From assembly GCF_028993575.1 (NCBI RefSeq), contig NZ_CP118615.1:1736001-1800000 (forward strand): 64,000 nucleotides of DNA, given 5' to 3'. Both the position numbers and the translations under genes were made by a program. The notes below the pieces were generated by a model. The model was not told the origin of the DNA. It made no database searches and saw nothing but the letters and a program-made list of their open reading frames with translations. This stretch comes from Micromonospora cathayae. GTDB lineage: Bacteria > Actinomycetota > Actinomycetes > Mycobacteriales > Micromonosporaceae. Numbering within the stretch: the stretch's first letter is position 1; every line of letters begins with the position of its first letter. Positions 35,289-43,388 of the stretch are shown one piece after another.

Positions 35289-36433
35289 GTGGCGGGCCGG
35301 GCAGCGGCCCGCTCCACAGGAGTGCGGGTCGACGGCAGACGGGATGGCAGGGGTCCAGGTGTGGCGGACTGTCCGCAATCCGACAACTGGGCCGAGCCGC
35401 CTTGGACGAGACGGCGGACAGTCGCTCCAAGAGCCTTCGCCATACGAACCGGAACGGCGTTACCTATTTGCCGCTCAATTGATCCAAAGTCACCCTTAAA
35501 AGCATAGGTCGGTGGAAAGGTCTGGAAAGCTGCCGCCTCGCGAAGCGTGAGGCCGCGATGTTCCGTTGGATGAATGAATGAACCGCACGCCGGAGTGGTG
35601 CACCTGGTGGTCATCGTCGGCGCAGGTTCATCCAAGCGAACTCGACCGTACGATGCCGTCGCATGCCTGGCCCGCAGATTGTCATGACAAGCCAAACGAT
35701 GCTCTGGAGGCAGGTCGAAACGGTTGCCTCCAACAGGGATTGCCTTGATGCGAGCAAGAACCTTTGGCGAATGAACACGATGCCTATCCAGGTTGCTGCC
35801 TTCCAGTATCGTGGAGGACAGTTGCTCCAAGGCGGTTCGTGCGGTCGTTGGATTCTCCGTGAACCATTCTCCGAGTAGGTCGGAGACAGTGTCGGGGAGC
35901 CGGACGCGGCGACCGCGAATGGCCAGCATGATCAATCGTCGCCTTCGCTGAGGCACCCCAACCCAGGCAGCATCGAGACGGAAACTCTTGATCTGGTAGC
36001 CCAGCGCGCTAAGGGCCTTCTGAAGTCGGCTGAACCGCGCGTCCCTCTCAAGGCCAGGAACGTTCTCTAACAACACCGCAGAGGGTTTGAAGGCGCGCAC
36101 GAACCGGATCACGTCGAGAACCAGGTCGTTCCGGGCGCTACCTTTTGCCGAATCGCCGCCAGGGCCGAGAGTCGAGAACCCTTGACACGGCGGACATGCC
36201 TTCAGGAGCGTCAGTTCGCCGACATTCAGGTTCAAGTCCCGGCGCATACCCGTCGCAGTTAACAGCCGAATGTCGCGATCCCAAAGCTTGACATCAGGGT
36301 GATTGATTCTATAAGACGCGGCGGCATCGGGGTCAACTTCCACAGCCCCAATGACGTCAAATCCAGCTGACCGAAGTCCCTCGGTGGCGCCACCGGCGCC
36401 GGCGAACAAGTCGACGCATGTTAGGCGGATCAC
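35273..36433 (-). CDS. C5 cytosine-specific DNA methyltransferase (Dcm type)
   Basis: A 386-residue methyltransferase. Motif I is VDLFAGAGGATEGL (residues 8-21), motif IV ACPPCQGFSTLG with the catalytic Cys, motif VI VLLENVPGL, motif VIII PQRRRRLIML, and the C-terminal motifs end with RQIGNAVPV. It methylates cytosine at C5; the target recognition domain (about residues 190-290) does not tell me the site. About 45 unconserved residues follow motif X. GTG 36433 has TAGCAT 6 nt upstream, so it is probably leaderless. It is divergent from the MORC-like ATPase gene across 124 bp, and both have lower GC than the backbone, so they form one cargo module. Confidence 0.93.
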   Translation of the reverse strand: MIRLTCVDLFAGAGGATEGLRSAGFDVIGAVEVDPDAAASYRINHPDVKLWDRDIRLLTATGMRRDLNLNVGELTLLKACPPCQGFSTLGPGGDSAKGSARNDLVLDVIRFVRAFKPSAVLLENVPGLERDARFSRLQKALSALGYQIKSFRLDAAWVGVPQRRRRLIMLAIRGRRVRLPDTVSDLLGEWFTENPTTARTALEQLSSTILEGSNLDRHRVHSPKVLARIKAIPVGGNRFDLPPEHRLACHDNLRARHATASYGRVRLDEPAPTMTTRCTTPACGSFIHPTEHRGLTLREAAAFQTFPPTYAFKGDFGSIERQIGNAVPVRMAKALGATVRRLVQGGSAQLSDCGQSATPGPLPSRLPSTRTPVERAAARPATSRRP

Positions 36434-36466
36434 GCCCGCATGCTACCTGATCAAGGGCGCGCAGTG

Positions 36467-36504
36467 TACCCCACACGCCGTAGTAGACAGTGGACAGTGG
36501 GGTA
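36467..36504. promoter_or_regulatory. Inverted repeat in the divergent promoter of the methyltransferase/MORC cassette
   Basis: TACCCCAC (36467-36474) and its complement GTGGGGTA (36497-36504) are 30 bp apart. A short direct repeat GACAGTGGACAGTG overlaps the right arm. The pair lies between the divergent starts at 36433 and 36558 and could coordinate the two genes. Confidence 0.5.
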
Positions 36505-36557
36505 GCGAGCCCGGCTCTGATCCGTCACTATGCATGTTCTGACGGCGAGGAGGTCCA

Positions 36558-38849
36558 GTGCACGAGACCTATCAACCTGGAGAACGTGGCGGTGCAGGCG
36601 GATCTCCGCAGCCATCGTCTTCAGGTGGAGCGCAGGTGCCAGCTACGCGCCCTGCGGCTGACGGGGCAGCTGGGCTACCTAAGTACACGATGAAGATCAG
36701 CCGGCTCACCATCGACAAGCTGGGCATTAAGCTCTATGACAGGGTCACGGCCGTTCTTGCCGAGCTGATCGCAAACTCTTACGACGCGGACGCGGCGACA
36801 GTAACCATCACCCTGCCTTGGGGAACACTTTTGGCCCGTGCCGGCAAGTCCGGACCAGGCGACCATGTGCAGCTTGCCGAAGCTGGTGACGGGAGGCACC
36901 AGGCGGTTGAGGTAGCGGATGCACAAGGAGCGCTACTGAGCAGTGATGACGCCGGTGGAGTAGACGGTCAGGGGCGAGGCCATGAGATCTTGATCGTGGA
37001 TGACGGCCACGGCATGACGTCCGATGAGTTGAACAAGCAATATCTCTCGGTTGGCGCAGACCGGAGGAAACGGACGGGAAGTGATAAATCTCGCCACCGC
37101 CACCGACCGGTCATGGGCCGTAAGGGTATCGGGAAGCTTGCCCCCTTTGGGATCTGCGAGACCGTAGAGGTAATCACCGCTGGCGGCGAAGAAACGCCGA
37201 TGGGCTATCGCGTGTCGCATATCATAATGCGGTTGTCGGAAATGCTTGCTGACACGGATGATGAATACAATCCGCAGCCAGGCGAGTTCGACGGGACGTT
37301 CTCCAAAGAGTCGGGCACAACTGTAAAACTGAGGGACTTCTTCAGAAAGCGTGTCCCTAGTCGTGATGAACTCGATAGGCAGCTTTCGGCTCGGTTCGGC
37401 CTGACGCGTACTGACTGGATGGTCAGAGTCGTAAACTCGCTCAATGCCCAGCAGTCATTTGAGCTAGGCACACTGAAAATAGATTTTATGGACGACACCT
37501 TTATGGATGTGTCCGATATGCCGGTCAGATTCGAAGATAGCTTTCTGCCTGTCACGGGCTTCGTCGCCTACTCGAAGAAGCCGTATAAGGACCCGGCTAT
37601 GGCTGGTGTCCGAATATATGCGCGAGGTAAGATTGTCGCCCAGACGCGGGATTTTGACATCGGCGCTGGCTTCACTGGCGAATTCACTCTAAGGTCATAC
37701 CTTGTCGGCGAGATTCATGCCGAATGGCTAGACCAGGAAGATGATTTAGTGCGGTCGGACCGCCAGGACATTATCTGGCATTCAGACCAGGGTGAGGCTC
37801 TGAGGAATTGGGGGCAGAAACTTACCAAAGCCCTCGCTAAGCGTGGCGCGGCGGCAATGAAAAAAGAGAAATGGGCGGAGTTCGAGAAAAAATCTGATCT
37901 GAAGAAGCGCCTTGATCAAGCAGCGCCGAATGAGCCGGAGCTGAAGCACTCCGTAACTGAGGCGGCGAAACTGCTTGTCAAGGACGTTGACCCCGAGGCC
38001 CTGGAGGATCAGGACCACGTCGACCGGCTAACTGAACTCGCCTTCTCTATTGGCCCGCACCAAACGTTACTTGGAACCCTCAGAGAGGTTTCCGAGACGA
38101 CGGCTACAACAGTTGACGCTGTCATGGCACTGTTTCAGCGGGCTCGTATGGTTGAAATGTACTCCCTGGGGCAAGTGGCTGAGGAGCGCCTCGACGTAAT
38201 CACAAAGCTGGAAGAGTTAATTGCCAATGGGAGGACGCTTGAGAGGCCATTGCAAGAGCTAATCGAGCAGGCACCCTGGCTATTGGCTCCCGAGTGGACG
38301 CCTCTCGGGATGAATGAGTCACTGAAGCGGGTGCGGGCAAGCTTCGAGGCATGGTATGAGAAGGTCTTCGGGGTTGCCGTCGTTACGTCTGCCATCGACA
38401 ACGAGCGAAAGGAGCCCGACTTCGTTATGCTCAACGACGCCGGAGTCCTCTGGATCGTTGAGATCAAACGGCTTGAATATCACCTGACGGATGAAGAGTA
38501 TCAGCGCGGGTTCGGCTATCTCGCCGCACTGACGAAATTCCTTGACGATAATCCAGTTCTCGGCGAGCAGTTCCCGATACGAAGGTTAACTTTCGTGTCC
38601 GATTATATGGACAAACTTAGCCCTGTTTCGCTCTCGTCTTTGAATTCGGATGCTCGCGTCTCTCACCGTACCTGGCATGAACTCCTCGACTTCACCAAGC
38701 GCGCACACCGGGACTTCCTAGTAAGAGTAGAGTCGTCCGGAGTCAGTCTCCGGGCGGATGAGGACCCAGTCGATGAGCAGACGCTGTTTGAGGATCCGCA
38801 CATTCCCGTGAGCGACGGTGACCGCCCCACAAACCAGCCGACTCAATGA
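36558..38849 (+). CDS. MORC/MutL-like GHKL ATPase with C-terminal PD-(D/E)XK-like nuclease domain (predicted restriction partner)
   Basis: A 763-residue protein. After about 40 residues the GHKL ATPase domain starts with TMKISRLTIDKLGIKLYDRV and the N-box AELIANSYDADA; LIVDDGHGM is the G1 box and MGRKGIGKLAPFG the lid. A central helical part leads to a C-terminal domain with EPDFVMLNDAGVLWIVEIKR (near residues 625-645), a PD...ExK nuclease signature. Such MutL/MORC-like ATPases linked to DNA methyltransferases have been described as components of restriction-modification systems (Iyer, Abhiman and Aravind). GAGGAGG precedes GTG 36558. Divergent from the C5 methyltransferase. GC is clearly lower than in the neighbours, which points to separate acquisition. 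Confidence 0.8.
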   Translation: MHETYQPGERGGAGGSPQPSSSGGAQVPATRPAADGAAGLPKYTMKISRLTIDKLGIKLYDRVTAVLAELIANSYDADAATVTITLPWGTLLARAGKSGPGDHVQLAEAGDGRHQAVEVADAQGALLSSDDAGGVDGQGRGHEILIVDDGHGMTSDELNKQYLSVGADRRKRTGSDKSRHRHRPVMGRKGIGKLAPFGICETVEVITAGGEETPMGYRVSHIIMRLSEMLADTDDEYNPQPGEFDGTFSKESGTTVKLRDFFRKRVPSRDELDRQLSARFGLTRTDWMVRVVNSLNAQQSFELGTLKIDFMDDTFMDVSDMPVRFEDSFLPVTGFVAYSKKPYKDPAMAGVRIYARGKIVAQTRDFDIGAGFTGEFTLRSYLVGEIHAEWLDQEDDLVRSDRQDIIWHSDQGEALRNWGQKLTKALAKRGAAAMKKEKWAEFEKKSDLKKRLDQAAPNEPELKHSVTEAAKLLVKDVDPEALEDQDHVDRLTELAFSIGPHQTLLGTLREVSETTATTVDAVMALFQRARMVEMYSLGQVAEERLDVITKLEELIANGRTLERPLQELIEQAPWLLAPEWTPLGMNESLKRVRASFEAWYEKVFGVAVVTSAIDNERKEPDFVMLNDAGVLWIVEIKRLEYHLTDEEYQRGFGYLAALTKFLDDNPVLGEQFPIRRLTFVSDYMDKLSPVSLSSLNSDARVSHRTWHELLDFTKRAHRDFLVRVESSGVSLRADEDPVDEQTLFEDPHIPVSDGDRPTNQPTQ

Positions 38850-39104
38850 GTGTCTATTGCGGGCTGACCGGATCCTGGGCTGCGACTGGGTCGGCGACGA
38901 CATGTCGAGCGTGGGAGCCAGGATCCGGCCGAGCAGCCAAGCCCGCGACCTTAAGACGATGCCGTACCGGACGATCAGGCTGGCATGAGGATCAAGCTGT
39001 GGGCCGGTGCCGGGCGGCTAACTCGTGATGCGTCGACCGGCCCGAGTGAACGAGGCGGTTGTGAAGCCTGGGAGACTTCGCCAGCGGCCCCTAGACTGCT
39101 GACC

Positions 39105-39869
39105 GTGAGTCGTTCCCGCCACGCCCGCGACGAGTACGCCCAGAACACCCTTGCGCTCGGCCTTGGATACGAACGCCCGGGAGCACCGGCTCTCTTTGAT
39201 GCGGCTGTCACGAACGCACTCGTCGCCATCGTTGCGTACGAGTGGCCCGGGGAAGAGGTTGAGCCTGGCAGGACAGGACACATGCTCTCCGCGCGACGTC
39301 TGCTGAATCTCATCGATTCGAAGGTTGGTAGTGACGCCGAGCTGTCCGATGCCGCCAGACGAGTCGCGAACCACACTGGTGTGTTGCGGAAGACTGTGAC
39401 GGAGTTGGCACCCGCCAGGCATGGGAGCGGGGGTTGGGCCTCCGTCCATCCAAACGCCGTGGAAGCACTGCGAGACCTAGATCAGCATCCGGCCCTGCTT
39501 GTGCTGGACATGTTCGAGGGCGATGAGCGTGAGGCGCAGGATCTAGCCCGCGACGCAGACGCACGAGCTTTCGCAGAGTTGTACCTCGCTCTGCTCAGTG
39601 AGGATGAGGTTGCACGTCGAGTGGCAAACCTTGATGACGCTTTGCCGTTTGACCCGAAGGAGCGAGCGGCAAGCCCTGATCCGCAAGAGTGCGACGTATG
39701 CGGGCAAGAGACACTAGTGGTTACAAGCATTGATCCTCACGGGGTTGGCGTGGGAATCGGAACCTGCTTTGTATGTGGCTATCACCGTGGAGAGGCGGCA
39801 GCGACGTTGGAGGCCCGGCACCGCATCTACCTTGATGACGAGTTGGGTAGCGAGTCCTCACCCGGATAG
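39105..39869 (+). CDS. Unknown protein with C-terminal zinc finger, third gene of the cargo
   Basis: A 254-residue protein, mostly helical and acidic, with a four-Cys finger near the end (CDVCGQE, then CFVCGYHRG about 35 residues later). The first half (residues 1-90) includes ARDEYAQNTLALGLGYERPG and MLSARRLLNLIDSK. No family recognised. GTG 39105 has TAGACT 7 nt upstream, fitting a leaderless mRNA; the longer frame to 38985 reads through this promoter. It is 255 bp behind the MORC-like gene on the same strand and may be a third part of the same defence-like module or independent cargo. Confidence 0.7.
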   Translation: MSRSRHARDEYAQNTLALGLGYERPGAPALFDAAVTNALVAIVAYEWPGEEVEPGRTGHMLSARRLLNLIDSKVGSDAELSDAARRVANHTGVLRKTVTELAPARHGSGGWASVHPNAVEALRDLDQHPALLVLDMFEGDEREAQDLARDADARAFAELYLALLSEDEVARRVANLDDALPFDPKERAASPDPQECDVCGQETLVVTSIDPHGVGVGIGTCFVCGYHRGEAAATLEARHRIYLDDELGSESSPG

Positions 39870-40191
39870 ACGTGCCATGAGAGCTTCCTAGCAGAACGAC
39901 ATGGGGTGGCAGCGGAATGGCTGCCGACAGTAACGATGACAGCAACCATGCCGGACGGCAGCTTGCTGAGGAACACGTGCACCGACGAAGCCCGATCTTG
40001 CAGCCGTTCCCGGACGCGTGCGGACGCTGTGCACAGAGCTTGTAAGCGAGGCATCGGGCAGCGGCAAGGCAGCAAGAAGGCAGCGCGAGCGTCGATGCAG
40101 GTCGGCCCCGAACGTGAACCGACGACGCCTGGCACCTGCTCACCGACGCAGGCCGCCACCGTTTGACAGCGGCCGGCAGTTTCAGTCCGCA
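39870..40191. other. AICE right end, no gene seen
   Basis: About 320 bp between the zinc-finger gene and attR. No open frame with convincing codon use, and no strong hairpin. Confidence 0.5.
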
Positions 40192-40215
40192 TCCCCCCGA
40201 CGGGGGTCGTCCCTT
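40192..40215 (+). repeat. attR core (right 24-bp direct repeat)
   Basis: Exact copy of 23489-23512, same orientation. Here only the loop and 3' arm of the 6C terminator are present (CCGACGGGGGTCGTC), without the 5' arm, as expected for the displaced end of the target gene after integration. Confidence 0.8.
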
Positions 40216-40240
40216 GTCCGGGTAGACGCTCCGGCGCAGC

Positions 40241-40306
40241 TCACAGGTTGTCGCCGTCCTCGTCGGAGCCGTCCCCGGAGGCTGATCCCCGGCCGGAAGC
40301 GGCGGG
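40241..40306 (-). pseudogene. Remnant of an integrase 3' end
   Basis: Read on the minus strand this gives GPAAS, a Gly/Ser-rich stretch and then EDGDNL-stop. The element's own integrase ends GPAASLLPPAG...EDGDDL-stop at the same distance from the core. The sequence between stop and core is also recognisably alike (CTGTGA, a GCTGCG/CCTGCG stretch, then AAGGGACGACCCC). Upstream of GPAAS the similarity stops. It looks like the tail of a related, otherwise deleted element that used the same att site. Confidence 0.6.
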
Positions 40307-40519
40307 ACCTGTGACGGCGCCCGGCTCCCATGATCGTCCGAGGGCTGGGGTGTGGTGCAGCGGAACGCTCTTGTGCACGACACCCGTGGTGCCGGTGGAG
40401 GCCCTGCTGTCGGTGACCTCGCTGCGGGCCGGTCAGCGGGAGGGGCCGGACGTCCACCCGATCGCCCCGGCACATGAGTCGGCGTTCCGGCCGCTCCCGA
40501 GGGGCGAAGCGGTCTGCCG

Positions 40520-40580
40520 GACGGTGACCGGATCGCGCCGCGGGTCAGTCAGACGGTGACCGGATCGCGCCGCGGGTCAG
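40520..40580. repeat. Two tandem copies of a 29-bp sequence, 32-bp period
   Basis: 40520-40548 and 40552-40580 are identical; each begins GACGGTGACCGGATCGCGCC. They are separated by 3 bp. Looks like a recent local duplication. Confidence 0.75.
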
Positions 40581-40665
40581 CCAGGAGACGGCCATCGACA
40601 ATTGAGCTTCGAATGGCTATGCGAATGGACCGGTCCGGTGCCCTGCTCGGAGGGAGGAAAGGCTG

Positions 40666-40842
40666 ATGCGTTTTCGCTCGGTCGTGCGTGCCTGGGCGGG
40701 CTCGTCGGTGTCGTCGTCGCTTCGTCCGCCAGCGCCGCTCCATCGCCTCCGATAACCGAAAGACCGAACGGGCACGTCGCGGTGTCCGCCGGCCCGACCG
40801 CCACCCTCGTCGGGGCCGTCGACCGGACACCACGACTTCTCT
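40666..40842 (+). pseudogene. Possible frameshifted small secreted protein
   Basis: A strong ribosome site (GGAGGGAGGAAAGG) precedes ATG 40666, which starts MRFRSVVRAW. In the next frame from about 40690 the sequence reads ACLGGLVGVVVASSASAAPS, a good signal-peptide core and cleavage site, then about 35 residues to a stop at 40842. Joining the two needs one frameshift. It could be a broken secreted peptide gene, or coincidence. Confidence 0.25.
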
Positions 40843-41345
40843 GACGTATTGCAGAGCAAGATTGTCCGACCGCAGCCACATTGTTTCCTGGTGCGGGAGG
40901 TCTTGACATTCTCGCCGTACGGGTCGACCTGCGTCGCCGTCGCTCGGCGGCAACGCTCCCGGAACCGATGCAGTGGCAAGGTTCTGGCCGAAGGCCCGAC
41001 CTTCGGGCTGCCGGCCACGAGCGCCTTCATCGGCGTCCAGGAATCAATCGGGCGGCCACCGGCGGCGTTCTCGGGCCGGAGACGAGAAGCGAGACCGCGC
41101 CGCGAGAAGAGGCATTCGCTGGACGCGGCCGCCTGGTTCGTCTGAGGGTTGATGGAACAGGACGGCCGAGCCGGTCGGTTGCCCGCCGGCCGGCGAAAGT
41201 GGCGACGGACGTCGCCGGCGGCCCGCGCCCGTTTCGGACAGTTCTCCGTGTCGACGGGCGTGGATCAGTCGACTTTCGGCCGGGCGGCCAGGATGGCGAT
41301 TCGGTCGACCGTGGATGATCGCATTCCGGAACGCTTTCCGGTCGA

Positions 41346-41999
41346 CTACTGGATGATCGCCCGGGCGGGCTCGGCGACCGGCTGGAACACGGCCAGCGTC
41401 GAACCGTACCGGTTGGTGACCACCCACGGGTGGCCCACCTGCGTGGCCTGCGGGTGCGACTCTCCCGCCGCCAACCGGGTGACGCGCACCCGGTAGCCCC
41501 ACTCGTTCAGCCGGTACAGGGTCACCTGGTCGTCGCGGCGGTTGACGAACTCGACGGTCGTCTCCGGTCCGCCGTCCTCCGCCCGCAGCTCCCGTTCGCT
41601 GCTGGCCGGCAGCGGAGTCAGTTCCGGTACCTCCGGGGAGCGGGAGGGGGTGGGGGAGGCGGGACCCGGAGTGGGACTGGTGGTCCTGGTCGGCTCCGGC
41701 GGGGCGCTACGCGACGGCGACGTGGTCCCCGACGGGCTGGCCCGGACCGGCTGGACCGGCCGTGCCGACCCGCTGGGGGCGGCACCGGCGAGGGTGGGCA
41801 GCGGCACGGCGGGCAGCGGCGGCTCGACCACCCGTGGAGGCGGACGTTCCTCGGCGGGGGCCATCGCCCACCCCACCGTGGTGGTCAACGCGGTGACCGC
41901 GAGCGCGACCAGCAGCAGGTGCCACAGCCGCTTCGGGCGGGCCGCGGTCTCGTCGGTGCCCGCCCGTGCACCCGGTGTGTGTTCCCTGGACTCAACCAT
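41346..41999 (-). CDS. Membrane-anchored protein with VHL-beta-like domain
   Basis: A 217-residue protein. Residues about 24-45 form one membrane helix after a short charged N-terminus; a Pro/Ser/Thr-rich linker spans about 50-140; the C-terminal 70 residues read TTVEFVNRRDDQVTLYRLNE, then RVTRLAAGESHPQATQVGHP and WVVTNRYGSTLAVFQP by position. FVNR..., L..GES...T..GHPWVVT and LAVFQP in this order match the von Hippel-Lindau beta domain, a small beta sandwich known to occur in some bacteria. The domain would be outside the cell. I choose ATG 41999; the frame to 42083 is longer but unsupported. Ligand unknown. Confidence 0.75.
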   Translation of the reverse strand: MVESREHTPGARAGTDETAARPKRLWHLLLVALAVTALTTTVGWAMAPAEERPPPRVVEPPLPAVPLPTLAGAAPSGSARPVQPVRASPSGTTSPSRSAPPEPTRTTSPTPGPASPTPSRSPEVPELTPLPASSERELRAEDGGPETTVEFVNRRDDQVTLYRLNEWGYRVRVTRLAAGESHPQATQVGHPWVVTNRYGSTLAVFQPVAEPARAIIQ

Positions 42000-42287
42000 C
42001 GACGTTCTGGTCTCCGTTCGCCGACGCTGCCGCCAAAGGCGGGCGAAGGCCCGATCATCCGTACGGACGTTCTCGTGGATCAATGGACCTTACCGGCACC
42101 GTTCGATGTGATCACGCGGGGACCAGCGACAACCGCCGGTCCGAGGTCCGTCCGCTTAGCAGATCAACTGCCGGATCGGGGGTTGTCCACAGGCGGTCGA
42201 GTTATCCACAGGTACGGGTCGGAAGCCAGCGGGCGGGGTGTCCGGTGGAGCAGGGTCTCGGCAACACCCCGACCACTGGAGGCCGCG

Positions 42288-43388
42288 ATGCCATCCCGTA
42301 CCGCCGTCCGGCCGCGCCAACGACTGCCGCTGGTCGTCACCGCAGACGCCGAGCTGCTCGACGACCTGCTCCGGCTCGCTGCCGCCGGCGGCACCGAGGT
42401 CGAGGTGGCCGCCGACCCGGCGGCGGCCCGAACCCGGTGGTCGCCGGCCCCGCTCGTGCTCGTCGGCAGCGACCAGGCCCAGCACTGCCTGCGGGCCCGG
42501 CTACCGCGCCGGGCCCGGCTGGTGCTGGTCGGGCGCTCCGGCGTGACGGACCCGGGCTGGGAGGTCGCCGAGCTGATCGGCGCGGAACACGTGGCCGTGC
42601 TTCCGGCGGCCGAGCCCTGGATCGTCGACCGGTTCACCGAGTGCGCGCCCCAGCAGACGGCCGCTGCCGCCCGGGTCGTGGCCATACTCGGCGGGCGGGG
42701 TGGGGCCGGTGCCAGCGTGCTCGCCGGTGGTCTGGCGGTCACCGCCGCCCGGGCCGGGCTGCGTACCCTCCTCGTCGACGCGGACCCGCTCGGCGGCGGC
42801 CTGGACCTGGTGCTCGGCTGGGAGGATCTGGCGGGGCTGCGCTGGCCCGCCCTCACCGACGCCGACGGCCGGGTCGACCCACCCGCCCTGGTCCAGGCGT
42901 TGCCCAGTCGAGGCGACCTGGTGGTCCTCTCCTGGGACCGGGGCGACCTGCTGCCACTGCCCTCGCCGGCGATGGCCGCCACCCTCGACGCCGCCCGGCG
43001 GGGCCGGGACATGGTCGTCGTCGACCTGCCCCGGCAACTCGACGACGCCGCCGTCGTCGCACTGCAGGCCGCCGACCAGGCCTTCGTGATCGTCCCGGCC
43101 GAGCTGCGGGCCACCGCCGCGGCGACCCGGGTGGTCGCCGCCGCAGCGCCGCACTGCGCCGAACTCGCGGTGATCGTGCGCGGCCCCGCCCCCGGGCGGT
43201 TGAAGGCCGCCGAGGTGGCCCGGTCACTCGGTCTGCCGTTGGCCGGCACGCTCCGCCCGGAGCCGGCCATCTGCCGAGGGCTGGAACGGGGCGAGGCCCC
43301 GGCGGCGGCCGGTCAGGGTCCACTCGCCGCCCTCTGCCAGCGGATCGTCGCCGATCTGACCGGCCGGCCCGTCGAGGACGCGGCATGA
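42288..43388 (+). CDS. ssd: Septum site-determining/CpaE-like protein Ssd
   Basis: A 366-residue MinD/ParA-superfamily protein. The N-terminal 115 residues form a receiver-like domain; the ATPase-like domain begins with ARVVAILGGRGGAGASVLAG near residue 130. The deviant Walker A lysines are missing (GGAGAS instead of GGxGKT), as in actinobacterial Ssd, so nucleotide binding may be weak. DADPLGGGLD follows. In mycobacteria Ssd affects septum formation; in Tad systems CpaE places the pilus. GGAGG 5 nt before ATG 42288. Stop overlaps the TadA start (ATGA). First gene of the tad operon. Confidence 0.88.
   Translation: MPSRTAVRPRQRLPLVVTADAELLDDLLRLAAAGGTEVEVAADPAAARTRWSPAPLVLVGSDQAQHCLRARLPRRARLVLVGRSGVTDPGWEVAELIGAEHVAVLPAAEPWIVDRFTECAPQQTAAAARVVAILGGRGGAGASVLAGGLAVTAARAGLRTLLVDADPLGGGLDLVLGWEDLAGLRWPALTDADGRVDPPALVQALPSRGDLVVLSWDRGDLLPLPSPAMAATLDAARRGRDMVVVDLPRQLDDAAVVALQAADQAFVIVPAELRATAAATRVVAAAAPHCAELAVIVRGPAPGRLKAAEVARSLGLPLAGTLRPEPAICRGLERGEAPAAAGQGPLAALCQRIVADLTGRPVEDAA

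Larger units (their letters stand above)
23489..40215. mobile_element. Actinomycete integrative and conjugative element (AICE)
   Basis: About 16.7 kb bounded by 24-bp direct repeats. The backbone is typical of AICEs: tyrosine integrase next to attL, Xis, a rolling-circle Rep, Spd-like membrane proteins, one FtsK/TraB-type double-stranded DNA translocase instead of a type IV secretion system, an HTH/PLD-like regulator, and Nudix and HD proteins. Cargo near the right end (about 35.3-39.9 kb) has visibly lower GC and encodes a DNA methyltransferase with a predicted restriction-like partner. Integration is at the 3' end of the 6C sRNA gene rather than a tRNA. All backbone genes look intact, so the element may be functional. 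Confidence 0.88.
40307..41345. other. About 1 kb right of attR without convincing genes
   Basis: All open frames here are short, overlapping on both strands and without family resemblance. It contains a tandem repeat (40520-40580) and a possible broken secreted-peptide gene (40666). It probably represents the decayed remains of an earlier insertion next to the VHL-domain gene. Confidence 0.5.

Noticed and set aside
34849..35430. Open frames in the GC-rich AICE stretch
   Set aside because: Pro/Arg/Ala-rich composition, overlapping frames on both strands, no ribosome sites and no family match.
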